Source of the DNA: Euptelea pleiosperma
Lineage: Eukaryota > Streptophyta > Magnoliopsida > Ranunculales > Eupteleaceae
Direction: 5' to 3'
Length of the DNA: 64,000 bases
Assembly (NCBI GenBank): GCA_035048495.1
Contig: CM068545.1
Coordinates: 18,572,741-18,636,740, forward strand
The notes under the pieces are model-generated. The model made no database searches. It was not told the DNA's origin and was given only the letters and a program-made list of their open reading frames with translations. The position numbers and the translations under genes were made by a program. Shown in pieces: positions 13,301-29,026 of this stretch; the stretch's first letter is position 1; each line of letters begins with the position of its first letter.

Positions 13301-14741
13301 CCCAATGGATTAACAATAAGTAACGATTCAAGTCTAAAAGATGTTGTTACCAATACATGATTGTTCCATTGTATCCTGAGAAGTTTTGAGCCTAGGGCCT
13401 TTGTGCCTTTTAACTTTTGTACTACAAAACTTTTAAAGAATTTGAATTGAATACTTTGGAGGGAAAACCAAAAATGGTTTCTACTCTTTGTTTCAAGTTT
13501 GTTTAAAGTTTTAATCCCACATAGCGTAGGAGAGTGGGACTCTGAGTATATAAGGATGAGAATTGTACCAAAGGGTGGAGCCTTTGGGTCCAATTTGGTG
13601 CCCCTTGGGCACAACTCTGCCAAACCAGAAACACACACCGAGTGCCACGCTAGGTCGTAGACCGTGGGCTGTGGATATCTACTAACCTATCTTTTTATCC
13701 AACGATTTTTTAACCATCCGTCTTTGACTCTCTCTTGATCAGTTTCTTACCATTGTGTTACTTCCCCACACAACAGTTCCCTCCCATTGTATAACTTTCT
13801 CATGCACCTATTCGTGGGTATCTACGTGTCTCACGAATGGATGCGTCCATTAGAAGGGCTCCTTATTAATTGAAATTTCTCTTCAAAATTTGTACGAACT
13901 CTTCTTTCTTCTCCTCATATATCTAAGTTTTTATTATGTCTGTTTTCTGCAACGTGTTTCTGGAGTACTATACACGGTGAGTTCGTCTCTTCGTATAGTG
14001 CTGGTAAAGAAAAGATCGTTGAATCCTGGGAGATGTACGATCTAAAAGGTTGACAACATCTATATGTCGGCGTTTTTCACCCAAGGACAAGTGCATAGCA
14101 CGAACCTCGATCTACTGCAAGCTTAGCTTATCGATAAGTTGACTTCTTTTACTATTCTATATATTACTATCACTGCCGCATTCTCTTTTCTGTATGATTT
14201 TGTGAGTGCATTTTATATTACATATTGCTTAATCTGAATTACATTCACTAATTACATTCACTAAGGAACGAATATTTCTAACAGCATGTGTGCAAGCAAT
14301 GTATTTGTTGTCAGGTGATCACCAGAATCCATTCTGATCCATCTCCTCCTACAATCAGCAAATAGTGAGCATATGAAAAGAAATATGAGTGGAAGGAGTA
14401 GAGTAATTAATATATTGCAGAAAGGGAGGAGAACAAAAGGTGGGAGGAAGAGAAGACAATCAGGTGGGTAATATATTCAATAAGATCATGTGTCTGACGT
14501 ACAACTGTGACATTCAAGAAAGGATCTTAACAGAGTTGAAATTCAAGAACTGAATACTCACACACAATACTCTGTTTTTAAGTGAAGAACTTGGAGATTT
14601 AACAAAGATCTTAATAGAGTTTAGATTCAACGGAGTTGAATTTGTAAGTGGATACGAGCTTAGCTTGATGAACATGGCAATGGTTGATAGTGAGATGATC
14701 ATTGCACAACCAAGGAGAGAAGAAAGAGAGCTTGGAAGAGG

Positions 14742-14778
<37 letters not shown>

Positions 14779-16895
14779 TGGAAGTGTTTTGGGGTGAATG
14801 TTTCAGCCCCTTATCCTATGCCAATGACCCATATTTATAAGCTTATGGGATAGAAAAAGACAAACACTCTAACGTAGTCGTCTCTTGCTAACATGCCGAC
14901 TCTTTTCAAGGCCGTGTGACATCCCATGTGTCAGTATATGGCCCTTGACTGTAGACAATGCCACCTTAGCATCGCTTCAAGGTAACTCGTAGAAGGCAAC
15001 CCCTATAAGACGATCCTTAGAAGGCATTGCCTTCATCTGAGATCAAAAAAGGTGTCGCCCTGAGTCCAAAAACTGCGGTCTTGCGAGTCGGACTACCTTG
15101 GCCTCCAATATGCATGACAACATTACTATTGTTCATGCATTGAGGTATAAATAGGTTGTTTAATATGGTGCCCATATAACGGATGTGCTAACATGGAGCC
15201 ACATTAGCATTCAGTGTCGAGACTTACAACATGGCATCAAAGTGGCGTTGATGTGGCATTCCCTTAAAATACGCCATCTTAATTTGTTGTGGTGGAATGA
15301 TCATTTGATTTCTAACAAAAAATTATAGAATGATAGAAATCAAGTGGTCAACTCCTGCAACAGAATTTCTATCAGATGACATGGAGACATGAATAATAAA
15401 TATCAAGCAAACATTGAAAAAAGTTTATATGAGATGGATCAATTTCAGACATACTTTATATGTTCCTAAAATTTAAGCCATAATTCTTTCAACAAATACT
15501 AATTTCCTCCTAACATTACTGATTCTTTCATACTAAATCAAAATATCAGCATAACTAGCTATTAGAGTATGTAAGGTGCATGAGACACTCCGCATCTTTA
15601 CCAGGCATTGTACTAAATGTGACAAGTATTACATGACACTTGTCAATAGTTAGTTTGTGTTAGTTTTATGTAGTTATCTGCCATATGTATTGTAGTTAGT
15701 TACTTTCCGCATGTCTCTTAAAGACATAGATGGTTGTAATGTAGTTATAACCGCTCTCTTGTAAGATTTCTATAAATAAGAACATTGTATTTAGAATCAA
15801 TGCTCTAAGGTTCAGAGACATCCTACAAATCCTGGGCTTCCCAAGCTCTTTCTTCTTTTATTTTCATTGAAAGGTTTCTAAACCTTAACACTAACTACTA
15901 AAGAATAAAAGAGAACGGACGCACCATTGGTCCAGCAACTTCATCAGCTTTTTCTTTCCCATATAATTTCTCAACTAGCACTAGCGAAAATTCCATAGCC
16001 GTGCCAGGTCCACGACTTGTCACAGCTTGTCCATCCTGCTGGACTCTTGATTCAACCACTGTTGCATCAGACGATAATTTCTCCACAAACGTAGGATAGC
16101 AAGTTGCCTATCACAGATAAAAGATCCTCGTAATTAAGAACACCATAAAATAATAAAGTATAAGAAAATCGCTTTAATCTACTAAAATAATCTTACTTTC
16201 AATCCCTTTAGCAACCCCCACGGTCCCAGAGCAACAGCCGGAGCCGCACAAATCGCAGCGTAAATCCGTCCTTCGGCTGCGTGCTTTTTCACCAAGCTTT
16301 CTAAAACACCACAATCTCTCAGAGTAGAAGAACCTGGCATTCCTCCCTAGATTTTAAAAAAAAAAAAAACAAGATTAAACACAAAAAACTCAACCGCCAA
16401 AACAGTCGGACTCCAATTGAGGAAAAGTTAAGCGGAGATAGATAAAGAACCGGAAGAGAGATGAGATCGAAAGTGCTTTCGGTACAATCAGTAATTAGGG
16501 CATCGGCGATGAGTTTCAGCCCCCAAGACGCATCGATGCGAAGCTCCTTCTCAACAGAGGCGACAGTGACCTCAGCTCCAGCTCTTCGCAGGACGTCAAT
16601 CATGATCACCGCCTCGATCGGTTCCGTACCGTTTGCGATCGGAACCAAAACCTAATCGACGAAGAAACAGGCATTATTTCATACTTTCTCGATCGAAAAA
16701 AAAAAAAAAACAGGTATCGGAAAGTATTACAGAGAGTAGGTAGACCTTTCGAAGAGCAGACGCCATTGTTGAAGTAGCGAAGCTCCGAGACGAGGAAAAT
16801 GGGGAAGAGTAGAGTGTGGTTCTTCTTCGCGGGAATCTTATAAAGGGAAACTGGTTTAAGTGAGGGGAGAGCGGGGTTAGCTGACGTAGAGCCAT
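7395..16895 (-). CDS. DJ1B: Plastid-type two-domain DJ-1/PfpI protein (DJ1B-like), 8 exons
   Basis: Exons in order: 16746-16895, 16451-16651, 16197-16346, 15925-16107, 8604-8684, 7948-8148, 7700-7840 and 7395-7601. They sum to 1314 nt, giving 437 aa. Residues 1-50 are a Ser/Arg-rich leader with no acidic residue, typical of plastid targeting. Domain 1 is about 51-228, a linker 229-255, and domain 2 about 256-437. Each domain has the DJ-1 nucleophile cysteine in an AIC motif (Cys150, Cys355) and the partner glutamate (Glu63, Glu268), the pattern of plant DJ-1 homologues linked to oxidative-stress protection and glyoxalase- or chaperone-like activity. The exact substrate is not inferable. The tandem domains and length match Arabidopsis DJ1B. 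The start was chosen at the in-frame Met preceding the leader; upstream in-frame Mets up to 17078 give a less leader-like extension. Intron 4 is 7240 bp, and intron 7 has a GC donor. Confidence 0.94.
7602..7699 (-). other. GC-AG intron 7 of the DJ-1 gene
   Basis: The intron reads CTCAAG|GCATGA ... ATACAG|GGTAAG on the minus strand and is 98 nt. Reading through the donor gives a TGA stop at once, no GT is available at the junction, and phase 0 on both sides restores the expected GLLK-GKKATAYP sequence. Confidence 0.8.
9282..9524 (-). pseudogene. Ty3/gypsy integrase C-terminal remnant
   Basis: The minus-strand reading contains VFKEGDLVLVYLHHEKEP preceded by a basic NYKRRLRNALKRK stretch. This resembles the segment after the integrase core of plant Ty3/gypsy polyproteins (F-x-EGDLVMVYLRKERFP in many). 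It is 80 codons with no neighbouring pol domains, so it is a fragment inside the DJ-1 intron. Confidence 0.5.
10620..11265 (-). pseudogene. LINE 3' remnant (post-RT and zinc-binding RT-associated region)
   Basis: Reading the minus strand with frameshifts gives STLLGKWLW, ENSSLWRVAIAGKYG, then VRFWEDRWCG, a WDLGVRRRLN-like segment (WNLGVRRRLNNWEI) and FSVRSSFKVL..VWGSKLPTKIAFF. This order matches the region after the reverse transcriptase in plant L1-type LINEs, and the same motifs occur in the LINE at 62700-63000. Several stops and frameshifts make it dead. Confidence 0.7.
11285..12055 (-). repeat. LTR-like repeat, copy 1 of an inverted pair
   Basis: This is the reverse-oriented partner of 13470-14165. 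Matching landmarks include GATCGAGGTTC, AAAGAAGTCAACTTATCG, GATACCCACGAATA with CGCATCCATTCGTG-like text, CCAAAGGGTGGAGCC-like text and AGAGTGGGACTC. The pattern resembles the LTR or leader of a retroelement. No gag or pol lies between the arms, and the ends are not defined to the base. Confidence 0.65.
12780..12990 (+). pseudogene. LINE zinc-binding RT-associated domain fragment
   Basis: The plus strand encodes LKARKIIIVDFCSMSKHSGE followed by SVNHLLLHCDTYQ. This matches the C-x2-C..ESVDHLLLHC signature of the zinc-binding domain at the C terminus of plant LINE ORF2, with the first cysteine pair damaged. A 17-nt A run interrupts it at about 12897. It is opposite in strand to the 10620-11265 fragment, so it belongs to a separate insertion or a rearranged one. 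Confidence 0.55.
13470..14165 (+). repeat. LTR-like repeat, copy 2 of an inverted pair
   Basis: This is the plus-oriented copy of the repeat at 11285-12055. It includes GAGAGTGGGACTCTGAG, CCTATTCGTGGGTATCTA, GCACGAACCTCGATCTA and GATAAGTTGACTTCTTTTAC. The two arms are separated by about 1.4 kb inside the DJ-1 intron. Confidence 0.65.
14742..14775. repeat. (GA)n microsatellite
   Basis: About 17 uninterrupted GA units lie inside DJ-1 intron 4. Confidence 0.9.
15600..15850 (+). repeat. Possible solo LTR
   Basis: The stretch GACACTTGTCAATAG..CTATAAATAAGAACATTG, followed by an AATCAATGCTCTAAGGTTC-like segment, looks like the promoter and R region of a Copia LTR, with a TATA-like TATAAATA. No internal domains and no defined ends were found. 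Confidence 0.35.
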
Positions 16896-17078
16896 TACTC
16901 GTGTCCGTTGCTGGAAAGACCTTGAAAGCACGAACCATGGCAGTGTAGCGTGGACTTTGGATATAGCTTGGAATTTTGATTTATGGTTCAGGTTTATTTG
17001 GATTTTGAGAGCATATTGTGTGTTGGACACAAGGTTTGGGGTTGACATGGGTCGGGATAACCAGGTGACCCGCCCCAA

Positions 17079-17640
17079 ATGAATCAGTTTTTAGCAATTT
17101 TGGGCTCAAATTTTGTGGTCAGTATGATGTATGTAGTAATTCGGGTAGGCAAATATATAACTCAGTGAATATCATAGCTGAGGAACGAGGCAAATAAGAT
17201 CCGCGCCTATGGAAGGCCATTTAGCTCTCAGTCCATATATTAGGGGCTGTTTGGATAGCCAAAAATCACGGCCAGCGGAGGTCAGTCCAGGTTAGGTCTG
17301 GTCGTTGTTTTAGATGTTTGGTAACGGTGTGGGACCCACTTTTGGGGTTCTACTTTTGCCGAATTTTGCAACAACAAAAAAAAAAAAACGAGACCAACCT
17401 TGTAACTTATAAAACTCTTTGCAAATTCGAACTAGTTCTAATAAAGGTGAAAAAATCAGGCAGGAGTCGGGACTCAACTCCAAACGAAAAGTTCATCAAC
17501 GCTTACTTTCTCTTTGTGTATCTCATCTCTGCAACTCTCAACTTCTTCTCTTTCTCTCTCTCTAGCTACGATCGATTACTCCTTGGTGCCCCCCTTAATA
17601 ATAATATTAAAAATATATTAACTTAAAATATTATATTTAC
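17079..17640. other. DJ-1 upstream region
   Basis: No gene is recognised. It contains the 5' flank of the DJ-1 gene, a possible single arm of a MITE near 17240 (GGGGCTGTTTGGATAGCC) and a CT-rich stretch at about 17535-17560. Confidence 0.5.
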
Positions 17641-19180
17641 CAATAAAACCAGTGGCTAGTGGACTGTCAACTTCAAAATGATCAAACCTCTCCCCCAATC
17701 CTTAACAGCTGTCATCATAACTGATCGAATTGTCATTTGGCCTCTTCCTATCACCCATGATAAAGGACTACCTGGGATAGTCATATGAAGACCAAACGGA
17801 CGCAGACATTTATCTCCCGGATGATACACAACGATGTCAAGGAAAATGATATGAACACGATAAAGAATAAGTTGTCGTGCACTATGCAACATTCTGGAAT
17901 ATCATTCGGGAGAGGATAATATAACACGTATCATCCAACAACCTATAAACGAACAAGATTTAGATTAATAAAATTAGATAAAAATAAAAATTATATTAAT
18001 AAATACAATCGATAAAAATAACTTACCTGATCTGGAGTAATTGAGTCTAGCTCTTATCTGTAGAAACTCACACTGCGGGCAAGCTCCTTAACATACTCTC
18101 ATTCATCTACCATCCATCTCAACGCTAATGGGCGTCTATAATTTGTAGAATACAGTATCAGCCTCTCAAGGGAAAGATGCTCATGCGCCCATATCTTCAA
18201 TAAAATAAATATACTTATAAATTATTAAATTAAAAAATAAATAAAATAATAAATAATTTGAATAAATGCTTACTTGCATGAGCATTACATATCCCGTAAA
18301 ACTGTTTTTATTTTTAAGAACAAAACTACTCAACTGTTTATACAGATATGCAATGGCAATAGCCCTCCAAACGTATTGTCCTATTAAGCTGGAATCCTAA
18401 AAAAATAGTAACTCTGCATTTACATAGTTACCTGTAACATCACAAAGAATAGCGTTTCTACACAATACTAATAAATAAGCATGTGTGTACTACTCGATCT
18501 ATGGTAAAAGAAATATATTATTCATTTTAAATATTTAATAATAATTTTTTGATAAATAATTATAAAATTTTTCTGAACTACAGTCGTCTCAATTGGTATT
18601 TTTTTTTTTAATTTTCTTCAACCACGTGCAACAATAACATCTTCAAGTGGCACCCCCAATAACTGCGGAATGTACTATGTGTAGTTCGAAGGAACCTCAC
18701 CCAAAATAGTCACAGGCTTACCTATGATGCTCAGGCCAAGACAATACAGATTGTACTCTAATGTGCGATGGACATCTCTCTAAAGGCAAATGAAATGAAG
18801 AGGGTATTCGGTAAGAGCATAACACAATGGTTGATCAATGTAAGACCGTCGAATACAATAGTATCGTCCAAATCTAACTTTTCAACTAATTCACACTGAG
18901 CATCAGATAAGACCAACCCATCGTGCCATCTCACATGCTGTCTCGATTCTAGAGTAGGATAGTCAACCTATATTTATTACAATATCATATATAATTCTTT
19001 ATTAGATTAGATAATAATTTTAAATAATTCCAATTTATTTAATAAATTACTAACATGCCCCTTAAATATATCATTAGCTCGATGACAAATTCAAACAGTC
19101 TTAACTTCGTCCGTAGTCAAACCACCCGGAAATCGACCATCATTTACATAGTGACTCATCTATAAATTAACAAAAAATTA
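17640..19180 (-). pseudogene. Decayed plant mobile domain (PMD/MAIN-type) gene
   Basis: The minus strand encodes, in order with frameshifts and stops: RQHVRWHDG (about 18930), HCVMLLP/YALTEYPLHF, LEYNLYCLGLSIIGKPV (about 18720), GQYVWRAIAIAYLYKQLSSF and YVMLMQ (18390-18270), KIWAHEHLSLERL and YRRPLALRWM (18200-18090), and finally VVYHPGDKCLRPFGLH (about 17800). This is the domain order of the plant mobile domain found in MAIN proteins and in many Mutator- or Ty3-associated genes: LLGLPIDGKPV-like, then ALAYLYRQL, then LLQLWSWERL, then LRPFGLHQTIP. No intact frame exceeds 80 codons, so it is a pseudogene or fragment. It was recognised from motifs only. Confidence 0.7.
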
Positions 19181-19239
19181 AACTACAATTAATAAGAAAT
19201 AACAAAAAAATGGACGTATGGAACAAAAATATTTATACA

Positions 19240-19760
19240 ATTAGTGATTTCTAGAGGTAACATAAATATGACCCATTCCTAGATGGACTTAAGTAATAAA
19301 ATTTGGTCTGATCAGTCATTTCTAACCTTTGAATCTGAACAAAAAGAAGCCATGACAATGACCTTAATCCATTGGATATAAATCACTAATCAGGATGAAT
19401 TTTGATATGTATGTCCAACTATGGATGGGCAAAACATCTGTACAGTCAATGGTCTCTAAGAGCGTGCCACGTGGCTCAGACTATGACCCATCATCAATGA
19501 TGCCAAAACCCATCATCATGGACTTGCATGGTGGTGTCATATTTTTTTTTTAATTTGTAAAAAATGGAAAAAAAGATGTAATAAGGTATATGTGATACTT
19601 TTTGGCGTGCACTCTTTCATCGTGAGTAGGTTCCAAGTCCATGATGTAAAGTGCTCGAATCCAATGGCTAAAAATAACCAATCATGCTGATTTTTAGTGT
19701 GTCAATCCATCAAGGTGTACGTGTGTCAAACATTCATTTGGCCAGTGGAATTGTATCAAA
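19240..19760. repeat. Dispersed repeat R2, degenerate copy
   Basis: It shares with 41790-42130 the phrases CCCATTCCTAGATGGAC, GTGCCACGTGGC and TTTTTAGTGTGTCAATCCA-like text in inverted arrangement. No coding potential. Confidence 0.5.
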
Positions 19761-19823
19761 ATGTTTGGCATGAGGAATCAATATTTTTGTTACTTACGGC
19801 TACCATCTGTGCACACCAACCGC

Positions 19824-20222
19824 TAGGGCTGTCAACAGGTCGGTTCCGGTTCGGTTCCTAAGGTGATCAGAACCGGAACAATCGGTTCCGGTTCTTATCG
19901 GTTCGGTTCCTTAACGGTTCCGGTTCTCAAAGTGATGGATCCAGAACCGGAACCGATTATGTATTTATGTCGGTTCCGATTTCGGGTATATTGGGCCAAA
20001 TCTTGAGAAAATTAGAATATTTACACTATATTTATTTATTGGTACCGGTTCTTATCGGTTTCGGTTCCATATTAAGCTACCCAGAACCGGAACCGTTATT
20101 GTCGGTTTGGTTCCGGTTCCGGTCACTTTTTAATCGGTTCCCAAAAATGTGGAACCGGAACCGATATTTTCGATTCCGGTTCCGATTCGGTTCCGGTTAA
20201 ACGGGTAAAATTGACAGCCCTA
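19824..20222. mobile_element. hAT-type MITE with reiterated GGTTCC/GGAACC interior
   Basis: The termini are perfect 12-bp inverted repeats, TAGGGCTGTCAA and TTGACAGCCCTA. The flanking 8-mers CCAACCGC (19816-19823) and CCGACCAC (20223-20230) match at 6 of 8, as expected for an aged hAT 8-bp target duplication. The interior is made almost wholly of CGGTTCCGGTTC-like words and their reverse complements. No transposase. Confidence 0.8.
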
Positions 20223-20230
20223 CCGACCAC

Positions 20231-20740
20231 ATGGATGCTCATCCCACCCTTGTTGGATATACACAACATAAAATCACCCTGATTGGTAATATGTAACCAT
20301 TAGATTCTACTACATATTAAGGCTTGGTTATAGTCGTTGGATTCAACTATTCTTTTTGAGTACTAAAACCAATGACTAAAAATCAACAAAACAAGTTGAA
20401 TTTTAGTATAAATATCTATTAAGTGCAACTCCAACTGGCGTCTCCAAAATTTGGCTGCAAAAAAGAATTTTCATGTTTGAAGATGGAGACACCCTTCAAA
20501 AAGGTAAATATCAAAAGATTTAAAAATGACACAAAAAGTATTTTTAAATTGTCGGTAATAAAAAGTAGATGCTTTTAAAAAAGGACACAAAATGAATTAA
20601 ATTGGTTCAAAATATTATTAAAAGGATAAAGATGAAAATTCAGAAAAACAAAAAAAGCAGATTTCGATATAGCGAGGAGATTATCTTCACAAAAATTTAA
20701 ATCAATCCGATATTCGTAGATCGGTTTACAAGTTGAACCA
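20231..20740. other. Gene-free stretch with an M1 fragment
   Basis: No coding region. At about 20660-20735 a truncated M1 MITE arm is visible (GCGAGGAGATTATCTTCACA, AATCCGATATTCGTAGA). Confidence 0.5.
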
Positions 20741-20744
20741 GATC

Positions 20745-21200
20745 GTTAAGAGATAATGCTGGTGAGTATGGTGGTTTAGTTCGGAATTCGAATGGCATGG
20801 TAACATTTGCTTATGCAGGAGGCGATAATAGCGCTATCTAAGAATATTTTTGAAGGTTGAAATTGCTACAGATTCTACACAAGCAGTAAGCATTATCTTA
20901 GGCAGAATGAAGGTTCATTGGCAAGCGAGCAGATTAATTAGATCTATTCTTCACATTTGGGGTCGATTTGAAGAGATTTCCATCCATCATGTTTTTAGAG
21001 AAACTAATAGAGCTGTATCATCTAGCTTCTCTACATCTAGAGGATGTATGATTATGCTTCCTCAAAATTTTCAGCCAAATCTTGTTAATATTGTAACTGA
21101 GGATGCCTTCCGGAAGAGTGTATATTGACTGTAATTTTTTCTTTATTAAGGTCAGGTAGGGGTCCGCCAAACCTCACGCTGACCCAGCAAAAAAACAAAA
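20745..21200 (+). pseudogene. Truncated LINE 3' end with RNase H domain
   Basis: The plus strand reads AGEYGGLVRNSNGMVTFAYA, then after a break KVEIATDSTQAVSIILGRM and IRSILHIWGRFEEISIHHVF, then RETNRAV. These are the landmarks of the plant LINE-type RNase H (E-x-DS-x-QAV and HV-x-RE-x-NR). A stop at about 20839 breaks the frame. The copy ends in an A-rich tract at about 21187-21200, the usual 3' tail, so it is a 5'-truncated insertion just upstream of KARI. Confidence 0.7.
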
Positions 21201-21340
21201 GAGTTGCATTCTAGATTTGGCGATAAGTTTCGAGTGGTCGGATGGATAGGATCATCGATTGGGACGATTTTCAGTCTAGGATGGACGGTCAAGATCGCTT
21301 TTATAGGACACTACTATCATGAGCACGATGGTGCTGTGAC

Positions 21341-21518
21341 GGGTAAAACTTCCATCACAATGGGATTGCAAATCACACAAAACACAGCCAATGAGTTCTC
21401 GGCACGTACACCTAAAAAGCAAAAGCACATGGGTACGTTGCAAGCACTTGTTACGTGCCGAGAACTCATTGGCTGTGTTTTGTGTGATTTACAATTTCGT
21501 GTGATGGAAGTTTTACTC
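21341..21518. mobile_element. Hairpin Mutator-like MITE in the KARI promoter
   Basis: This 178-bp element consists of two arms of nearly 70 bp that are almost perfect inverted repeats around a roughly 40-bp loop. The left end reads GGGTAAAACTTCCATCACA and the reverse complement of the right end reads GAGTAAAACTTCCATCACA. It is flanked by an exact 10-bp direct repeat GTGCTGTGAC (21331-21340 and 21519-21528), close to the 9-bp duplication usual for Mutator-like elements. The right end is 71 bp upstream of the KARI TATA box. Confidence 0.85.
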
Positions 21519-21588
21519 GTGCTGTGACTATCCCATTCAGGTCTGCGTACTCCGCAACCACGCGTAGGGTACGTGCTAGTAGCCCCTC

Positions 21589-21596
21589 TATAAAAG
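21589..21596 (+). promoter_or_regulatory. TATA box of the KARI gene
   Basis: TATAAAAG lies 56 bp upstream of the KARI ATG, in CTCTATAAAAGCC. This predicts a short 5' leader of about 25-35 nt. Confidence 0.65.
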
Positions 21597-21651
21597 CCTT
21601 TGCGACATCTCACTGCTGCTCCTCTTTCTCGAGGTTTTAGCTCAGTCGTTA

Positions 21652-27210
<5,559 letters not shown>

Positions 27211-27917
27211 ACTTGAGTAGAGCCTGCAGCGTCCCAATAGGGGTGGGAGGGGAGACTCTCATGAATTTATCAATGCAGAGTGATATAGTGTCTTCGTAGG
27301 AGAGAGAGTTCTATTAAGGTATTTTTCTTGTTGAATGGTGCAAACAATAAGATGTACCTAGAAGTCTGCTTTGAATCTCGTGTGGTTAGTTTTTTGAATG
27401 ATCGACAAGTTATTGTCATCATCATTATTATTGGAGTTATCAGGACAGGATTGCTGAATGTTATGAGCAGAACTCATGCATGTCCATGGCAACAGAGATG
27501 AGAATCAAAATGTGCTGAGAAGGATATTCATCTCAGCAGATACTACTAAGTACTCGTGCTTAGTGTTGGAGTCCCAGTGGACAACTTAGTGTATTGGTTT
27601 TTAATTGTTAAGCTTATATTAATTTTACCTTGTTGGGTAGGTAGGGAGGAATCACTTCTTTCAAATTTTAGTTTCTCCATGGTTAAGTTATATTACTTAA
27701 TTTCAATCAATTGGGCAACTTTTGTTGAACCAGAGAACTCGGATCTCTAAACGGCTGCTCTGTTCTGGGATGGTTTGTGATGATTTGGTTAGGGAAAACG
27801 GGTGAATGCTGTTGATTGAGGGACACGATGTGAGAGGCATGCATCAATAGAGGGTCTAACAGAGGAAATCAGTTTGCTTGATAGGAAAATAAGGAAAAAT
27901 CTTGGGTGTTCTTTTTT
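27211..27917. other. KARI 3' flank
   Basis: This contains the KARI 3' untranslated region and downstream DNA, with a possible poly(A) signal AATAAG near 27348. No other gene was seen; short ORFs have no recognisable similarity. Confidence 0.6.
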
Positions 27918-28253
27918 GGGGTCAGGATTGGGGGACAACCATTTGGCAGAACCCACATAGAAGATGAATCAATGGCTGATTTTTTGTGAGGATGGTCTCC
28001 TCACCATATAAATCACCACTACAAAAAATCAGCCCATTATGAAATTTCTAACCCAATCAAATGTGGTTTTCAAGTTGCACAGTAAAAATAGACGGTCCAT
28101 AATTCCTCAACTTCTAAACCAGTCTACGAATATTGGAATGATTTGAATTTTTGTGAGGATGATCTCCTCACCATAGAGAGCATCCTCACCAAAAATCAGC
28201 CATTGATTCATCTTCTGTGGGTACGCCAAATGGTTGTCCCCCAATCCTGACGC
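27918..28253. mobile_element. Mutator-like MITE, family M1
   Basis: The left terminus is GGGTCAGGATTGGGGGACAA and the right end is its near-perfect reverse complement. Inside lie GATGAATCAATGGCTGATTT and the palindrome GTGAGGATGGTCTCCTCACC, repeated inverted at the right. Flanks TTCTTTTTT and TTCTTTGTA match at 7 of 9, consistent with a decayed 9-bp duplication. Confidence 0.75.
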
Positions 28254-29026
28254 TTCTTTGTATTCTAAAACATTTCTTGGTGCAAAGATGTCTATCAGAT
28301 GGTGGATACTACTTTCCGTTATTGGAACACATACGAGGACACCAGTCCGTTGGTCCCTGACATAACGCAATGTCACCAACCCATTATAGGTTCATCTACC
28401 CAAGAAGTCTCCTTCGTTCTTTTTGATTAGTTCCTACCGTCTCCCTCTCAAGCTGGTGTGAATTGCTGAGAATTAGAAATGAAGTTTTGTGCTGAGTGAT
28501 TAATTTTATGGAACCAAATTTTGTAACTGTCATCCTTATGGATCACAGCTATCTCTACTAAACCAGGACTGTTATTCTAGTTTCAAAAGGAACTCTAAAA
28601 ACAGTCACACTTCATTACTTTAATACGAGATGCAGATATGCATGGGTATGGTAGCTTCTTGTGAGATCAGACACTTGAATAACTGTCCTAATTGAAAACT
28701 TCTTGAAATGCAAAGGAGTTGGTGATCTGTGGGTGAAAGCGGGTTTTGAATGGAGGTTCGTGGTATCACACATTCGCTCACTTTACCAACTTTACTCTAC
28801 ACCTTCATCCAAAAAGCGAACTTCATTAGAACATAAAAAAGATTAGTTCAATTGATTTCCGCCAACAACTTGGAAAGGAAAAAAAAGAAAGAAAAGAAGA
28901 TGGCCACCAAGCATGGATCGGGCAGATTTGAACGTGGACAGATCAGCTGAACAAGATTAAACAAGACACTCTGCACAATAACTGCCTCTTCGTTTTACCA
29001 GCTTCAAGGGAATGCAACAAAGAATT
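28254..29026. other. Intergenic stretch between KARI and the galactosyltransferase
   Basis: No gene recognised. It includes the 3' flank of the minus-strand galactosyltransferase. The two genes converge here. Confidence 0.55.

Larger units (their letters stand above)
8685..15924 (-). other. 7.2-kb intron 4 of the DJ-1 gene, filled with transposon debris
   Basis: This intron separates the domain 1 exons from the linker exon. It holds a Ty3-type integrase scrap (9282-9524, -), LINE 3' remnants on both strands (about 10620-11265, - and 12780-12990, +), an inverted pair of LTR-like repeats (11285-12055 and 13470-14165), a GA microsatellite (14742-14775) and a possible solo LTR near 15600-15850. 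I recognise nothing in the remaining 9530-10600 and 14200-15550. Confidence 0.8.

Noticed and set aside
13282..13638. 118-aa minus-strand ORF
   Set aside because: It lies within one arm of the inverted LTR-like repeat, and the other arm does not preserve the frame.
16606..16938. 110-aa minus-strand ORF starting MVRAFKVF over DJ-1 exon 1
   Set aside because: It is out of frame with the DJ-1 exons. The neighbouring frame gives the leader joined to the first DJ-1 domain.
21317..21613. 98-aa minus-strand ORF upstream of KARI
   Set aside because: It spans the promoter hairpin MITE. The repeated motif comes from the inverted arms, not from a protein repeat.
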